Assembly (NCBI GenBank): GCA_021776615.1
Contig: JAJFFO010000021.1
Coordinates: 84,553 to 148,552, forward strand
DNA from: Robiginitomaculum sp.
GTDB taxonomy: Bacteria > Pseudomonadota > Alphaproteobacteria > Caulobacterales > Maricaulaceae
Reading direction: 5' to 3'
DNA: 64,000 bases
Positions 26,850 to 35,395 of the stretch are shown here, piece after piece; the stretch's first letter is position 1, and each line of letters begins with the position of its first letter. The notes beneath the pieces are model-generated. The model ran no database searches. It saw only the letters and a program-made list of their open reading frames with translations, and was not told the origin of the DNA. The position numbers and the translations under genes are program-made.

Positions 26850-27394
26850 ATCTGATCTCCTTTTAATTGCGCACGCAAGGTTTTGCGCACGGTGTGAAGC
26901 CTCGACTTTATGGTACCAACAGGCACTTCCAGCACGGCGGCAATTTGCGTCACGCCCAGGCCTTGCCCATAAAACATGCCGACCAAAACCCGATCACTGG
27001 CACCAAGACGGTTAAGTGCGGAACGCAAATCCAGCCCTTCCTCGCTTGGTGCCGCCGCGTGATCATCAATAGGGATTTGCGCTATGGCATTAACCTGATG
27101 GCGGCGACGGATTTTACGGCGCAAAGCGTCGGTACTTACCCGGCTGGCAATCCGTAATATCCACGCCGGAAACCGCGCCGGATCGTCCAACCGGCGCAAG
27201 CTTTTCAGCGCTCTGAGCCAGCAAGTCTGCACCGCATCTTGCGCGGCGTCAGGGTTTTGCGTGAGACGCAGGCAATAGCGCTGCAATATTGGTGACCAAT
27301 GCCGCACCAGCGCATCAACAGCCGCAGCATCACCCGCTTGGGCTTTAATGACCAGCAATTCATTGGCGATATCACGGGCGCTACGCATTTTCAT
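26846..27394 (-). CDS. ECF-type RNA polymerase sigma factor
   Basis: A 182-residue sigma-70-family factor with only regions 2 and 4. Region 2 spans about residues 20-85 (DAAQDAVQTCWLRALKSLRR, PARFPAWILRIASRVSTDAL) and region 4 about 120-175 (LGASDRVLVGMFYGQGLGVT, then VPVGTIKSRLHTVRKTLRAQ as the helix-turn-helix). No region 1.1 or 3. Two ATGs (27394, 27388) are plausible; I take the first after GAAGTGAG. Cotranscribed with the DUF6768-like gene. ECF factors usually respond to envelope or oxidative stress; the stimulus is unknown. Confidence 0.9.
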   Translation of the reverse strand: MKMRSARDIANELLVIKAQAGDAAAVDALVRHWSPILQRYCLRLTQNPDAAQDAVQTCWLRALKSLRRLDDPARFPAWILRIASRVSTDALRRKIRRRHQVNAIAQIPIDDHAAAPSEEGLDLRSALNRLGASDRVLVGMFYGQGLGVTQIAAVLEVPVGTIKSRLHTVRKTLRAQLKGDQI

Positions 27395-27502
27395 CTCACT
27401 TCTGCCAACCAAAATGGTCGAGACAGTGTGTAGTCGCGCCGCTAACGTTTTTGGTTCATTGGATTAGCGACAAGTTTTGAAAAACTCACCAAGCCGATCT
27501 AT

Positions 27503-27823
27503 CTATTCGAGCGAAATCGCCGTGCCCGCTATGGTTACCATCAACATGGAACCGTTAGTGCCAATGGCCTCATAATCAATATCTGCACCGATAACCGCAT
27601 TGCCTCCAAGCCTGGCCGCGCGCTCGGTCATTTCGCCGATCGCGGTTTGGCGCGCTTTATTTAAAACTTCTTCATAAGCACCAGAGCGACCACCAACGAT
27701 ATCGCGCACCGCCGCGAACACATCTCTAAATATATTCGCCCCCAAAATGGCTTCGCCAACGACCAACCCGTGATACTGGGTGATTTTACGTCCCTCAACG
27801 GTGTTTGTGGTGGTTACCAACAT
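27503..27823 (-). CDS. YbjQ family protein (UPF0145)
   Basis: A 106-residue protein of the YbjQ / putative heavy-metal-binding family. Characteristic segments are [40 protein letters not shown] and the C-terminal [18 protein letters not shown]. Family members form pentamers of unknown role. GGGAGACAAGC precedes the ATG. Single gene. Confidence 0.93.
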   Translation of the reverse strand: MLVTTTNTVEGRKITQYHGLVVGEAILGANIFRDVFAAVRDIVGGRSGAYEEVLNKARQTAIGEMTERAARLGGNAVIGADIDYEAIGTNGSMLMVTIAGTAISLE

Positions 27824-28048
27824 GCTTGTCTCCCGGTTTTGCTATTGATTATGCTCGTCACTCTAGGGCCTGACGGCACGAGAGCAAATACCGAAAATGG
27901 CAAAGACCTTTGGCATGACGCTGCGACTGACGTTCGGCGGACCCTGCCGCCGATGAATTTGTTGTGAGGTTGAATAATTAGCGATAGCCGCGCAAACTAT
28001 CCTGCCCTATTGTAATTTCAGGGACGGTAAAACACACGGAGTATCATT

Positions 28049-29026
28049 ATGCTGATCCGCCGACCGCCACGCTTTGCCATGAATGATCGCGATGTAACGC
28101 CGCAATCTTCCTATATGAACCGGCGCGACATTATCGCGGGCCTGACCGCGGCCACCGGCTTTGCCGCTTTCCCGCAAACCGCCAACGCTAAGGTCGCCGG
28201 GCCGGAAACCTATAAACCGCTTGTCGGCAGCAAGACCAAATACAAGGTTGAAGACCCAAATGCGCCATGGAAGGCGGTCACCGGCTATAATAATTTTTAT
28301 GAATTTGGTACCGGCAAAGACGACCCGGCAAAGCGCGCCCACACTCTGATCACCGACCCATGGGATGTGAAAGTTGAGGGCGAAGCGGAAAATATTGGCA
28401 CTTTCGCTTTGGAAGACTTGATTGACTTTAACGCGCTGGAGGATCGCATTTACCGCCATCGCTGTGTTGAGGCGTGGTCCATGGTCATCCCCTGGGTCGG
28501 CCTGCCCTTGGGCCCAATTCTGCAACGCTTCGCGCCCAATTCGCGGGCAAAATACGTACAGTTTTTTACCAAAAATGACCGCAAGCAAATGCCCGGCACA
28601 CGATGGCCGGTGCTCGACTGGCCCTATCGCGAAGGCCTGCGCATGGACGAAGCCATGAACCCGCTTAGCTTTTTAGCGGTTGGGGTTTATGGCCGCGTGC
28701 TCCCCAACCAAAACGGCGCCCCCCTACGCCTGGTTTTGCCGTGGAAATATGGCTATAAATCTATCAAATCCATCGTCGGGATTAAGTTCATGGAAGAGCA
28801 GCCTGACACTTCATGGAATTTGTCTGCACCGCGCGAATATGGCTTTTACTCGAATGTGAACCCGCAGGTTGAACACCCAAGGTGGAGCCAAGCGAGCGAA
28901 CGGGTCATTGGCCCACAAACCGGACTACGCGGTGCGCTGGCCCGGCGCGACACGGAGATGTTCAACGGTTATGCCGATGCTGTGGCCGGGCTTTATGCGG
29001 GCATGGACTTGCACAAGTTTTATTAA
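28049..29026 (+). CDS. msrP: Protein-methionine-sulfoxide reductase catalytic subunit MsrP
   Basis: A 325-residue molybdenum-cofactor enzyme (formerly YedY) that repairs oxidised methionines in periplasmic proteins. The start MLIRRPPRF is the family's typical beginning, and a Tat signal follows (NRRDIIAGL, twin Arg about 25-26; cleavage after TANA near residue 47). Cys139 in HRCVEAWS ligates the molybdenum. The C-terminal half carries LVLPWKYGYKSIKSIVGI and the SERVIGP block. Full length. The msrQ gene starts 3 bases after its stop, so they are one operon. No periplasmic binding component is needed; electrons arrive through MsrQ. Confidence 0.95.
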   Translation: MLIRRPPRFAMNDRDVTPQSSYMNRRDIIAGLTAATGFAAFPQTANAKVAGPETYKPLVGSKTKYKVEDPNAPWKAVTGYNNFYEFGTGKDDPAKRAHTLITDPWDVKVEGEAENIGTFALEDLIDFNALEDRIYRHRCVEAWSMVIPWVGLPLGPILQRFAPNSRAKYVQFFTKNDRKQMPGTRWPVLDWPYREGLRMDEAMNPLSFLAVGVYGRVLPNQNGAPLRLVLPWKYGYKSIKSIVGIKFMEEQPDTSWNLSAPREYGFYSNVNPQVEHPRWSQASERVIGPQTGLRGALARRDTEMFNGYADAVAGLYAGMDLHKFY

Positions 29027-29029
29027 AAC

Positions 29030-29650
29030 ATGCTGGCTTTGAAATCCTTATTAGCTTGGCTAAAGCCAGTTTTCTTTATCGGCTTAAGCCTGCCGGCGCT
29101 GTGGCTGGTCTGGCAATGGGCAATGCTGCTTGGCGGTTTTCCCAACGACCTTGGCGTCAACCCGATTGAAGCCACAAACCGGTTTTTGGGCGATACGGCG
29201 TTACGAATATTGCTAATCACCCTTGCCATCACCCCGCTGCGCGATATCACCGGCATTGTCGCCTTATCGCGCCTGCGCCGCATGGCCGGGTTATTCGCTT
29301 TTTTCTACGTGTGCGCCCATTTGTCCAGCTATTTGGGGCTGGATTTGTTTTTCTCTTTGGCCAAGCTTTGGAAAGACATCGTCAAGCGCACTTATATCAC
29401 CCTTGGCATGACCGCTTTCACCCTGCTGATACCGCTGGCGTTAACCTCGACCAATGGTGCGCTTCGCCGTCTTGGCCCGAAGCGGTGGAAACGCCTGCAT
29501 TGGCTGATCTATCCCGCCGCTTTGCTGGCCGTCACCCACCATTATTTCATGGCCAAGGGTTTTCAGATCATGCCGTTAGTGCATGGGGCTATTTTACTGT
29601 TCTTGCTCGGCTGGCGTCTGATTAAACTATGGCGTCACCAAAAGCCTTAA
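29030..29650 (+). CDS. msrQ: Haem-binding membrane subunit MsrQ
   Basis: A 206-residue polytopic protein (formerly YedZ) with about six membrane helices, the haem b / flavin-linked electron donor to MsrP. Family marks are NPIEATNRFLGDTALRILLI near residue 45, RRMAGLFAFFYVCAHLSSYL near residue 83 with a haem-ligating His, and KRWKRLHWLIYPAALLAVTH HYF near residue 153. It begins 3 bases after msrP. Converges on flgH with 9 bases between stops. Confidence 0.94.
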   Translation: MLALKSLLAWLKPVFFIGLSLPALWLVWQWAMLLGGFPNDLGVNPIEATNRFLGDTALRILLITLAITPLRDITGIVALSRLRRMAGLFAFFYVCAHLSSYLGLDLFFSLAKLWKDIVKRTYITLGMTAFTLLIPLALTSTNGALRRLGPKRWKRLHWLIYPAALLAVTHHYFMAKGFQIMPLVHGAILLFLLGWRLIKLWRHQKP

Positions 29651-29659
29651 AGTCAGGCC

Positions 29660-30382
29660 TTAAAACGGGAACAGAATGTCGTAAAGCTCTTGGCCATAGC
29701 GCGGGTTTTGCACATCTGACAAGGTGCCACGACCGCCATAAGAAATCCGGGCCTCGGCAATCTGCGTGTGTTCGATAACATTGTCGGAAGCTATGTCTTC
29801 GGGACGCACGACCCCAGAGATGAGCAGTTCGCGCACCTCGTGATTAATCCGCACTTCCTGACGACCGGCAATCACCAAATTCTGATTGGGCAAAACCTGG
29901 GTGACCACTGCGGCCACCGTGAGATCCACGGATTCCGAACGATCCACCGTGCCCTCGCCCCTATTATTACTGGTAGAACCAAGATTGGTCAGCGAGCCGG
30001 GAGTAATGCCGCCCAAATGGTTTTCTAGGCCAAAGAAATTAGTCAAATTTGAGTCTTCGCCGCTGGAGCGTTTGCGTTCCGTGGTGTTTTTCACGCTGGC
30101 AGAATCGTCAATATGAATAGCGACGGTAAGAATATCGCCGATTTGCTTGGCGCGCTGATCATTAAAAAACGTCCGTGCCCCGGTGCGCCAAAGCGAATTA
30201 TTAGTGTTGGCTTCGTGCGCCATAGCGGGCATGGGCATGACCACCGGCTTACGCCCATAGACATTAGCCGGGTTTTCAATGGGGGTCATTTCCGGCGCTT
30301 TGCCAATTCGCTTAATGCGGTCAAACGTGCCGCAGGCGGACAATGACAAGGCAATAATAAGGATCCCGAAGGCTCTAAACAT
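29660..30382 (-). CDS. flgH: Flagellar L-ring protein FlgH
   Basis: A 240-residue outer-membrane lipoprotein that forms the L-ring. The lipobox LSLSACG places lipidation at Cys17 of the mature numbering from MFRAFGIL. Family features: the segment FFNDQRAKQIGDILTVAI, RKRSSGEDSNLTNFFGLE, and the terminal QNPRYGQELYDILFPF. I chose the ATG after AGGAGTAGAATT; upstream in-frame sequence overlaps flgA. Last gene of flgF-flgG-flgA-flgH, 10 bases after flgA. Confidence 0.95.
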   Translation of the reverse strand: MFRAFGILIIALSLSACGTFDRIKRIGKAPEMTPIENPANVYGRKPVVMPMPAMAHEANTNNSLWRTGARTFFNDQRAKQIGDILTVAIHIDDSASVKNTTERKRSSGEDSNLTNFFGLENHLGGITPGSLTNLGSTSNNRGEGTVDRSESVDLTVAAVVTQVLPNQNLVIAGRQEVRINHEVRELLISGVVRPEDIASDNVIEHTQIAEARISYGGRGTLSDVQNPRYGQELYDILFPF

Positions 30383-30392
30383 AATTCTACTC

Positions 30393-31394
30393 CTATCCGC
30401 CAACACTTGCGGTCGCGCTTGCACTGGCAAGCCCGGGTGCGGTGACCACCACATCGATGGTCCGGTTTGAATGTAAATTGACAACGCGAAGCGGCGCGCC
30501 CAAAGCGGCGTCGGCCAAAGCCCGTCCCTGTGAGGACAAACGGATGCCCCGCACCGCGTATGTAATGGTGATAATCTCGCCTTTAGTGATGGTGGCGGGC
30601 CGCTTTAAATCGTCGGTGCGCAAGGCCTGCCCGGCCCGCAATGCCCGCTTGGCCGCCATGCCTTGCAAGCCAACACTGTCCATCAGCGTGCCGGGGCGTA
30701 CCCGGTTTTCGCGCACGTCAATCCATTGCACATTATCGGCCAACAGCTCTTCATTAGCCCGCAAAGGCTCAATCAGTGCCGGCACCTGTGTCAGCCGCCA
30801 TAAGCGGCCTTTTACCTCAACTGCACTACCGTTTTCATAGGGCATAATGCGTGCCGAAAAAGTGTCATTGCTTTGCGTAATATCCAAAGACAATATGCGT
30901 GGCTCGCCCATGGCGTCGAGCGGCGTGAACAAGGTTTGCGCCCGGTTCGACAAGGCGATTTCATAGCGTGCACCATCGGCGCGATAACCCAATTCCTGAC
31001 TAATCAGTGTGCGAATTTGCTCCGTGCCTATCCGGCGGCCGGCGCGGCCAACCGTAACCCGTTTCAGGCTTGAAAGGTTTTGCCACGGACGGCCCTGTGC
31101 CTTTGCTTTGCCAGACAGCCACGCCGGATCCAGCGACACGATCCGACCAGGTTCTGGCGCACGGGTAAGCACGGTTTGCGACAAGACACCGGCATTGGAA
31201 AACACATCGCCAAACCGCAAAAACCCATCCTGACTTTCGATCTGCGCCCGTAGACGCAATGGCTCGTCGAGGAAAGCGGCAGAATCGCGCTCCTCGCCAA
31301 AGGCCAGAGAAGCGCCAGCGGCAAACAACAATAATAATACCGCAATAAAGGTCGAAACCCGGCGTAAATGGTAAGAGTGAAAAAAGGCGTGCAT
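30393..31394 (-). CDS. flgA: Flagellar P-ring assembly chaperone FlgA
   Basis: A 333-residue periplasmic chaperone for FlgI with an N-terminal signal or anchor (FIAVLLLLFAAGASLAFG). The C-terminal SAF domain (about 205-330) is visible as NEELLADNVQWIDVRENRVR, MAAKRALRAGQALRTDDLKR, ITYAVRGIRLSSQGRALADA and VVNLHSNRTIDVVVTAPG. The N-terminal extension of about 180 residues is longer than in enterobacterial FlgA but is common in alphaproteobacteria. GGGGAGC precedes the chosen ATG (MHAFFHSYH); an ATG 18 bases upstream is the alternative. It begins just after the flgG stop. Confidence 0.92.
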   Translation of the reverse strand: MHAFFHSYHLRRVSTFIAVLLLLFAAGASLAFGEERDSAAFLDEPLRLRAQIESQDGFLRFGDVFSNAGVLSQTVLTRAPEPGRIVSLDPAWLSGKAKAQGRPWQNLSSLKRVTVGRAGRRIGTEQIRTLISQELGYRADGARYEIALSNRAQTLFTPLDAMGEPRILSLDITQSNDTFSARIMPYENGSAVEVKGRLWRLTQVPALIEPLRANEELLADNVQWIDVRENRVRPGTLMDSVGLQGMAAKRALRAGQALRTDDLKRPATITKGEIITITYAVRGIRLSSQGRALADAALGAPLRVVNLHSNRTIDVVVTAPGLASASATASVGG

Positions 31395-31414
31395 GGCGCG
31401 AAAGCTCCCCATGA

Positions 31415-32203
31415 TTATCGGCGTAAATTGGCGCTGGTGGAAAGCATTTCATCGGATGCGGTAATTACTTTGGAATTCATCTCATAGGCCCGCTGCGCGG
31501 CGATGAGTGCGGTTATTTCCTGCACCGCATTGACGTTAGAAGTTTCGATAAAGCCCTGCAAAATACTGCCAAACCCAGGCGAGCCGGGCGTGCCAGCATT
31601 GGCGCTGCCTGATGCCGCCGATTCCAAAAACAGATTATCGCCCTGCGGGTCTAATCCACCTTCGTTGAAAAACGTAATAATTTCAAACTGCCCAACAGTG
31701 GTTGGTGCCGTTGCGCCCGGCGTCATCGCCTGCACCTGCCCTTGCGCATTGATAATAATTTCCGTGGCGTCCTGCGGGACCGTGATCCCCGGTGCCACCG
31801 TATAACCATCCTCAGTAACAAATTCGCCATCGCCATTGACGGCAAAATTACCCGCGCGGGTATAAGCGTCCTCGCCCGACGGCAGCTGAATGCGAAAATA
31901 GCCTTTACCACTAATGGCCACATCAAATTTATTGCCGGTCTGCGCCAGATTACCCTGTTCGGTAATGCGGTAAACCGACCCGGCCTTAACCCCGAGGCCG
32001 ACTTGCACGCCGGTCGGGACGATGGTGCCCGCATCAGAAGAGCTGGCCCCTTGGCGCTCGACGCTTTGGTAAAGCAAATCCTGAAATTCGGCGCGTTGGC
32101 GTTTAAACGCCGTGGTGTTCATATTGGCAATGTTATTCGAAATAACTTCAACATTAAGCTGTTGGGCCAACATGCCGGTGGCTGCTGTATTAAGGGCGCG
32201 CAT
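31415..32203 (-). CDS. flgG: Flagellar distal rod protein FlgG
   Basis: A 262-residue distal rod protein. It opens MRALNTAATGMLAQQLNVEV with ISNNIANMNTTAFKRQRAEF, the rod-protein signature, and ends in INAIVNAVQEITALIAAQRAYEMNSK-type helix (NVNAVQEITALIAAQRAYEM) and STSANLRR. The FlgG-specific segment (about 46-65, QDLLYQSVERQGASSS) is present, setting it apart from FlgF. It lies between flgF and flgA. Confidence 0.96.
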   Translation of the reverse strand: MRALNTAATGMLAQQLNVEVISNNIANMNTTAFKRQRAEFQDLLYQSVERQGASSSDAGTIVPTGVQVGLGVKAGSVYRITEQGNLAQTGNKFDVAISGKGYFRIQLPSGEDAYTRAGNFAVNGDGEFVTEDGYTVAPGITVPQDATEIIINAQGQVQAMTPGATAPTTVGQFEIITFFNEGGLDPQGDNLFLESAASGSANAGTPGSPGFGSILQGFIETSNVNAVQEITALIAAQRAYEMNSKVITASDEMLSTSANLRR

Positions 32204-32236
32204 ATTCGTCTCCTAAATAATTAAATCAACGGCGCC

Positions 32237-32974
32237 TTAGCGCACGCTGCCGAGGCGCTCTATGGTGCGCCGTGAGAGAGATTCTTCTTCCTTGAGCATA
32301 TTGCTCACCGACTGATAGGCTCGGGTGATATTCGTCATTCTGGTGATTTCAGAGATTGGAATGACATTGGAACGCTCCAAATGCGATTGCATAATTTTGG
32401 GGGTTTCAACTTCCAAAACCTCAGTACCGTCTTCGACGCTATAGCGGCCATCACCGCCCTTTTCGAGTACGCCCAAAGAGGCGAAATTCACAACTTTCAA
32501 TCGCGCGATTTCCACATCATCAACGCGCACCGCCCCATCAGCACTGATGAGCGGCGCAGCGCCATTTTGATTCAAAATAATAGGGGCATCATCTCTATCG
32601 AGAATTACCATGCCGTCGGCGGTAACCAATGTGCCGGTATCATCCACCGAAAACCGACCATCGCGGGTATAGCGTTCGCCCTCAGGGGTTTCGACGGCAA
32701 AAAAGCCGCGTCCCATCAGCGCCAAATCCAATGCTCTGCCGGTGTTTTCGAGGCGGCCATCAGAAAAATTACGGGCCACACCCCAGTCCTGCACAAAGCT
32801 GACTTGCGATGGTCCGTCCATGCTGGTGGCTGGTGAGTCGTCAATGCGGCGCAATAATACCTTTTCCACCTTGAACCCGGCGGTCGACATATTAGCTAAA
32901 TTGTTCGCGGTAATATCCATTTGACGGCGCAAGACCATTTGCCGCGTCAGCCCCACCATAAGAGCATTTTCCAT
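32237..32974 (-). CDS. flgF: Flagellar basal-body rod protein FlgF
   Basis: A 245-residue proximal/distal rod protein with N-terminal VGLTRQMVLRRQMDITANNL and ANMSTAGFKVEKVL, and the C-terminal helix SEITRMTNITRAYQSVSNML. The start is the ATG of MENALMVG after AGGTGG; the longer reading frame that runs 96 bases upstream crosses the sigma-54 promoter and so cannot be coding. First gene of the flgF-flgG-flgA-flgH operon. Confidence 0.95.
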   Translation of the reverse strand: MENALMVGLTRQMVLRRQMDITANNLANMSTAGFKVEKVLLRRIDDSPATSMDGPSQVSFVQDWGVARNFSDGRLENTGRALDLALMGRGFFAVETPEGERYTRDGRFSVDDTGTLVTADGMVILDRDDAPIILNQNGAAPLISADGAVRVDDVEIARLKVVNFASLGVLEKGGDGRYSVEDGTEVLEVETPKIMQSHLERSNVIPISEITRMTNITRAYQSVSNMLKEEESLSRRTIERLGSVR

Positions 32975-33031
32975 CAAACCACCTGCTTCTGCTGTTTTGG
33001 CTGCTTTCAGCAACCCTCGTGACGATAGGTT

Positions 33032-33047
33032 TGCACAAGCCGTGCCA
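33032..33047 (-). promoter_or_regulatory. Sigma-54 promoter of flgF operon
   Basis: On the minus strand: TGGCACGGCTTGTGCA. The -24 element TGGCACG is perfect and the -12 element TGCA matches with the invariant GG-GC spacing of 12 bp; only one defined base differs from TGGCACG-N4-TTGCA. Predicted start about 47 bp before the flgF ATG. One of the clearest regulatory sites in the window. Confidence 0.9.
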
Positions 33048-33120
33048 CCCGTGCAGTCATTATATTTCAATAGGTTAGATTATTTATCCCTGGAAAATTT
33101 TAATGCCGCTAGAACACTTC

Positions 33121-33146
33121 TGCCGATAGATCGGCAGGAAATGCCG
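33121..33146. promoter_or_regulatory. Alternating inverted-repeat cluster, candidate FlbD sites
   Basis: TGCCGATAGATCGGCA (33121-33136) is a perfect palindrome with 7-bp arms. Its right arm is also part of a second inverted repeat, CGGCA-GGAAA-TGCCG (33132-33146). Three half-sites thus alternate in orientation. The site lies about 75-100 bp upstream of the flgF sigma-54 promoter and about 115 bp before fliL, in the shared spacer. It contains TCGGCAGGAA, close to TCGGCAAGAA near flgI. A binding site for an FlbD-type activator is likely but inferred. Confidence 0.6.
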
Positions 33147-33157
33147 TGTTTTTGGTC

Positions 33158-33173
33158 TTAACTTTTTATTGAC
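33158..33173 (+). promoter_or_regulatory. Candidate CtrA box upstream of fliL-fliM
   Basis: TTAA-CTTTTTA-TTGAC has one mismatch to TTAA-N7-TTAAC. A further TTAACCAT half-site-like sequence occurs at 33209-33216. In Caulobacter fliL-fliM is a CtrA-controlled class II operon. The box lies about 87 bp before the fliL ATG. Weaker than the fliX site. Confidence 0.5.
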
Positions 33174-33259
33174 GTTCACAGCCAATTTCCAATTTTGGCA
33201 ACATCTCCTTAACCATAATTACCCCTAATAATAGAGAATTGAATTTAGCGGAGCATCAC

Positions 33260-33811
33260 ATGGCCGACGAAGGCGAAGAACCGGAAGCAGAAGACGGCGA
33301 AGACGAAGAGGAAGGCGGCAAAAAAAAAGGTGGTTTAAAGAAAAAACTACTCTTTATCGGCCTGCCAATTGTGCTGGTTTTACTGTTGGGCACGGCTGGC
33401 GCATTAATGTTTTTGGGCGGCGACAAGGCCGAAGATGCTGAACACGCATCCGCGGAAGACGGCGGCGATGGCCATGGTGAAGCTGCCGCAGCAGAACACG
33501 GCCCAGACCCGGTATATTATGAACTGCCCGCCATGTACGCCAATATTCTTAACGATGATGATGAAATCTCGGTGCTACAACTGATTGTAATGCTAGAAGT
33601 TGATAGCGAAGCCACGGTTCATCTCATTGAGCCGCTGCTACCGCGTATTGTCGATCGCTATCAGGGTTTTTTACGCGAGCTGCGCATGGACGATGTTAAA
33701 GGCTCGGCCGGTTATTACCGGTTGAAGCTTGAATTATTACGCCGCGTCAATTTGGCTGTGGCCCCAGTCGTGGTCAATGATTTGACCATTGATACACTTT
33801 TGGTGAATTAA
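33260..33811 (+). CDS. fliL: Flagellar basal body-associated protein FliL
   Basis: A 183-residue single-pass inner-membrane protein. The N-terminus is extremely acidic (MADEGEEPEAEDGEDEEEGG), then basic KKKGGLKKK, a membrane helix (about 31-52), a linker rich in Asp/Glu/His, and the periplasmic stomatin-like FliL domain (about 90-183, ending TIDTLLVN). FliL rings surround stators and stabilise torque generation. GCGGAGC precedes the chosen ATG; an upstream TTG would add seven residues. fliM begins 2 bases after the stop. Confidence 0.93.
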   Translation: MADEGEEPEAEDGEDEEEGGKKKGGLKKKLLFIGLPIVLVLLLGTAGALMFLGGDKAEDAEHASAEDGGDGHGEAAAAEHGPDPVYYELPAMYANILNDDDEISVLQLIVMLEVDSEATVHLIEPLLPRIVDRYQGFLRELRMDDVKGSAGYYRLKLELLRRVNLAVAPVVVNDLTIDTLLVN

Positions 33812-33813
33812 AT

Positions 33814-34992
33814 ATGGCGGACGAAGATCAAGATGCCATGGCGGCAGAATGGGCGGCAATGGCCGAAGAAGATGCGGCGCCCGCGCCCAGTGGTGGTAGC
33901 AGCATAGAGGAAGAAGATCCCGATGCTCTGGCCGCTGAATGGGAGGCCATGGTCGGCGATGACAGCGGCGGTGCCTCCATTGGCGGTGCCGAGGACGGTC
34001 CTGGCGCCGAACGTATCCTTAATCAGGATGAGATCGATAATCTGCTGGGCTTTGAAGGCGGCGAAGAGGATGGCGATGATCGCTCCGGCATTCGTTCGAT
34101 CATCAACACCGCTTTGGTTTCCTATGAACGCCTGCCAATGCTGGAAATTGTATTCGACCGTCTGGTACGATTGATGACCACGTCCTTGCGCAACTTTACC
34201 TCGGATAATGTGGAAGTAAGCCTCGACAATATTTCCTCCATCCGCTTTGGCGATTATCTGAACTCAATTCCCCTGCCCGCGATTTTAGCAGTGTTTCGTG
34301 CCGAGCAATTGGATAATTATGGCCTGCTGACCGTCGATTCCAATTTGATTTATTCGATTGTTGATGTCCTGTTGGGCGGCCGCCGCGGCACCGCCGCTAT
34401 GCGTGTTGAAGGCCGCCCCTACACCACTATTGAACGCCAACTGGTCCAGCGCATGATCCAGGTGGTGCTCGAAGATGCCCACTCGGCCTTCAAGCCGCTG
34501 ACCAATGTTGATTTTACCCTCGACCGGGTAGAGACCAATCCACGCTTTGCCGCTATTGCCCGCCCTGCCAATGCCGCCATTTTGGTGCGCCTGCGCATTG
34601 ATATGGAAGATCGCGGCGGGCGCATTGAACTGCTATTGCCTTACGCCACTCTGGAGCCGGTACGCAAAATGCTGCTGCAACAGTTTATGGGTGAGAAGTT
34701 TGGGCGCGACAATATTTGGGAAAGCCATTTGGCCTCCGAATTGTGGTCCACCGCCATGGAGGTCAGCGCTGTTCTTGATGAATATGACGTCCCGTTAAAG
34801 CAAATGATGGATTTGAAAGTCGGCGATACCATCATGATGAATACCAGCCCCGATAGCGACATCACCTTAAGATGCGGCGATGTCACCTTGGCCAATGGCC
34901 GCATGGGCCGTCTTGGCCGCAATATCGCCATTCGCGTTAAAGATGGATTGCAAAACACTGTCCGTCGACAATTAGAGGACCAAATGTCATGA
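33814..34992 (+). CDS. fliM: Flagellar motor switch protein FliM
   Basis: A 392-residue C-ring protein that binds CheY-P and FliN. The CheY-binding motif LNQDEIDNLLGF is at about 69-80, unusually far from the N-terminus. Before it are two copies of an acidic repeat, DAMAAEWAAMAEED (8-20) and DALAAEWEAMVGDD (37-50). The middle domain (about 95-285) and the C-terminal SpoA domain (about 315-390; LKVGDTIMMNTSPDSDITLR) are intact. fliN is not adjacent. Overlaps the downstream DUF6468 gene by 4 bases. Confidence 0.95.
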   Translation: MADEDQDAMAAEWAAMAEEDAAPAPSGGSSIEEEDPDALAAEWEAMVGDDSGGASIGGAEDGPGAERILNQDEIDNLLGFEGGEEDGDDRSGIRSIINTALVSYERLPMLEIVFDRLVRLMTTSLRNFTSDNVEVSLDNISSIRFGDYLNSIPLPAILAVFRAEQLDNYGLLTVDSNLIYSIVDVLLGGRRGTAAMRVEGRPYTTIERQLVQRMIQVVLEDAHSAFKPLTNVDFTLDRVETNPRFAAIARPANAAILVRLRIDMEDRGGRIELLLPYATLEPVRKMLLQQFMGEKFGRDNIWESHLASELWSTAMEVSAVLDEYDVPLKQMMDLKVGDTIMMNTSPDSDITLRCGDVTLANGRMGRLGRNIAIRVKDGLQNTVRRQLEDQMS

Positions 34993-35393
34993 CCCTTGCT
35001 CTTGGTTTTGAAGCCCTTCTTGCCGTTCTTTTACTGCTCACCGTATTTTATTGCTGGCGTCTGGATCGACGCTTGAATGCCTTGCGTCAGGGGCAGGATG
35101 GTATGCGCAGCGCCGTGCAGGATTTGGTCAATGCTACGATTAAGGCCGAAACCTGCATTCAGGGTCTACGGGCCAATGCCAATGAAAGTGGCAAGGAATT
35201 GGACAGCCGCATTACCAGCGCCCGCCGCCTTGCTGCCGACCTGCAACGCATGGAGCGCCATGCCCGCAGCCAAATGCCCAGCCAACCAAACAGCATTAAC
35301 ACCCATAATTCTCCCAGTCTTGGCGGTGGCATTGCCGGGGCAACAGGCGCGCGGCGGAGCAGCCTAATGGACCGCCTGCGAGAGGCCGGATAG
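34989..35393 (+). CDS. DUF6468-like membrane protein of the fliL-fliM operon
   Basis: A 134-residue protein with one N-terminal membrane helix (about 5-22, FEALLAVLLLLTVFYCW), a helical region (about 25-95) and a Ser/Asn/Gly/Arg-rich C-terminus ending SLMDRLREAG. It resembles DUF6468, regularly found between fliM and a motE-like gene in alphaproteobacteria. In Caulobacter the corresponding gene may be the flagellum-positioning gene pflI, but I am not sure of this equivalence. ATGA overlap with fliM couples translation. Role inferred only from location. Confidence 0.75.
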   Translation: MTLALGFEALLAVLLLLTVFYCWRLDRRLNALRQGQDGMRSAVQDLVNATIKAETCIQGLRANANESGKELDSRITSARRLAADLQRMERHARSQMPSQPNSINTHNSPSLGGGIAGATGARRSSLMDRLREAG

Positions 35394-35395
35394 AG

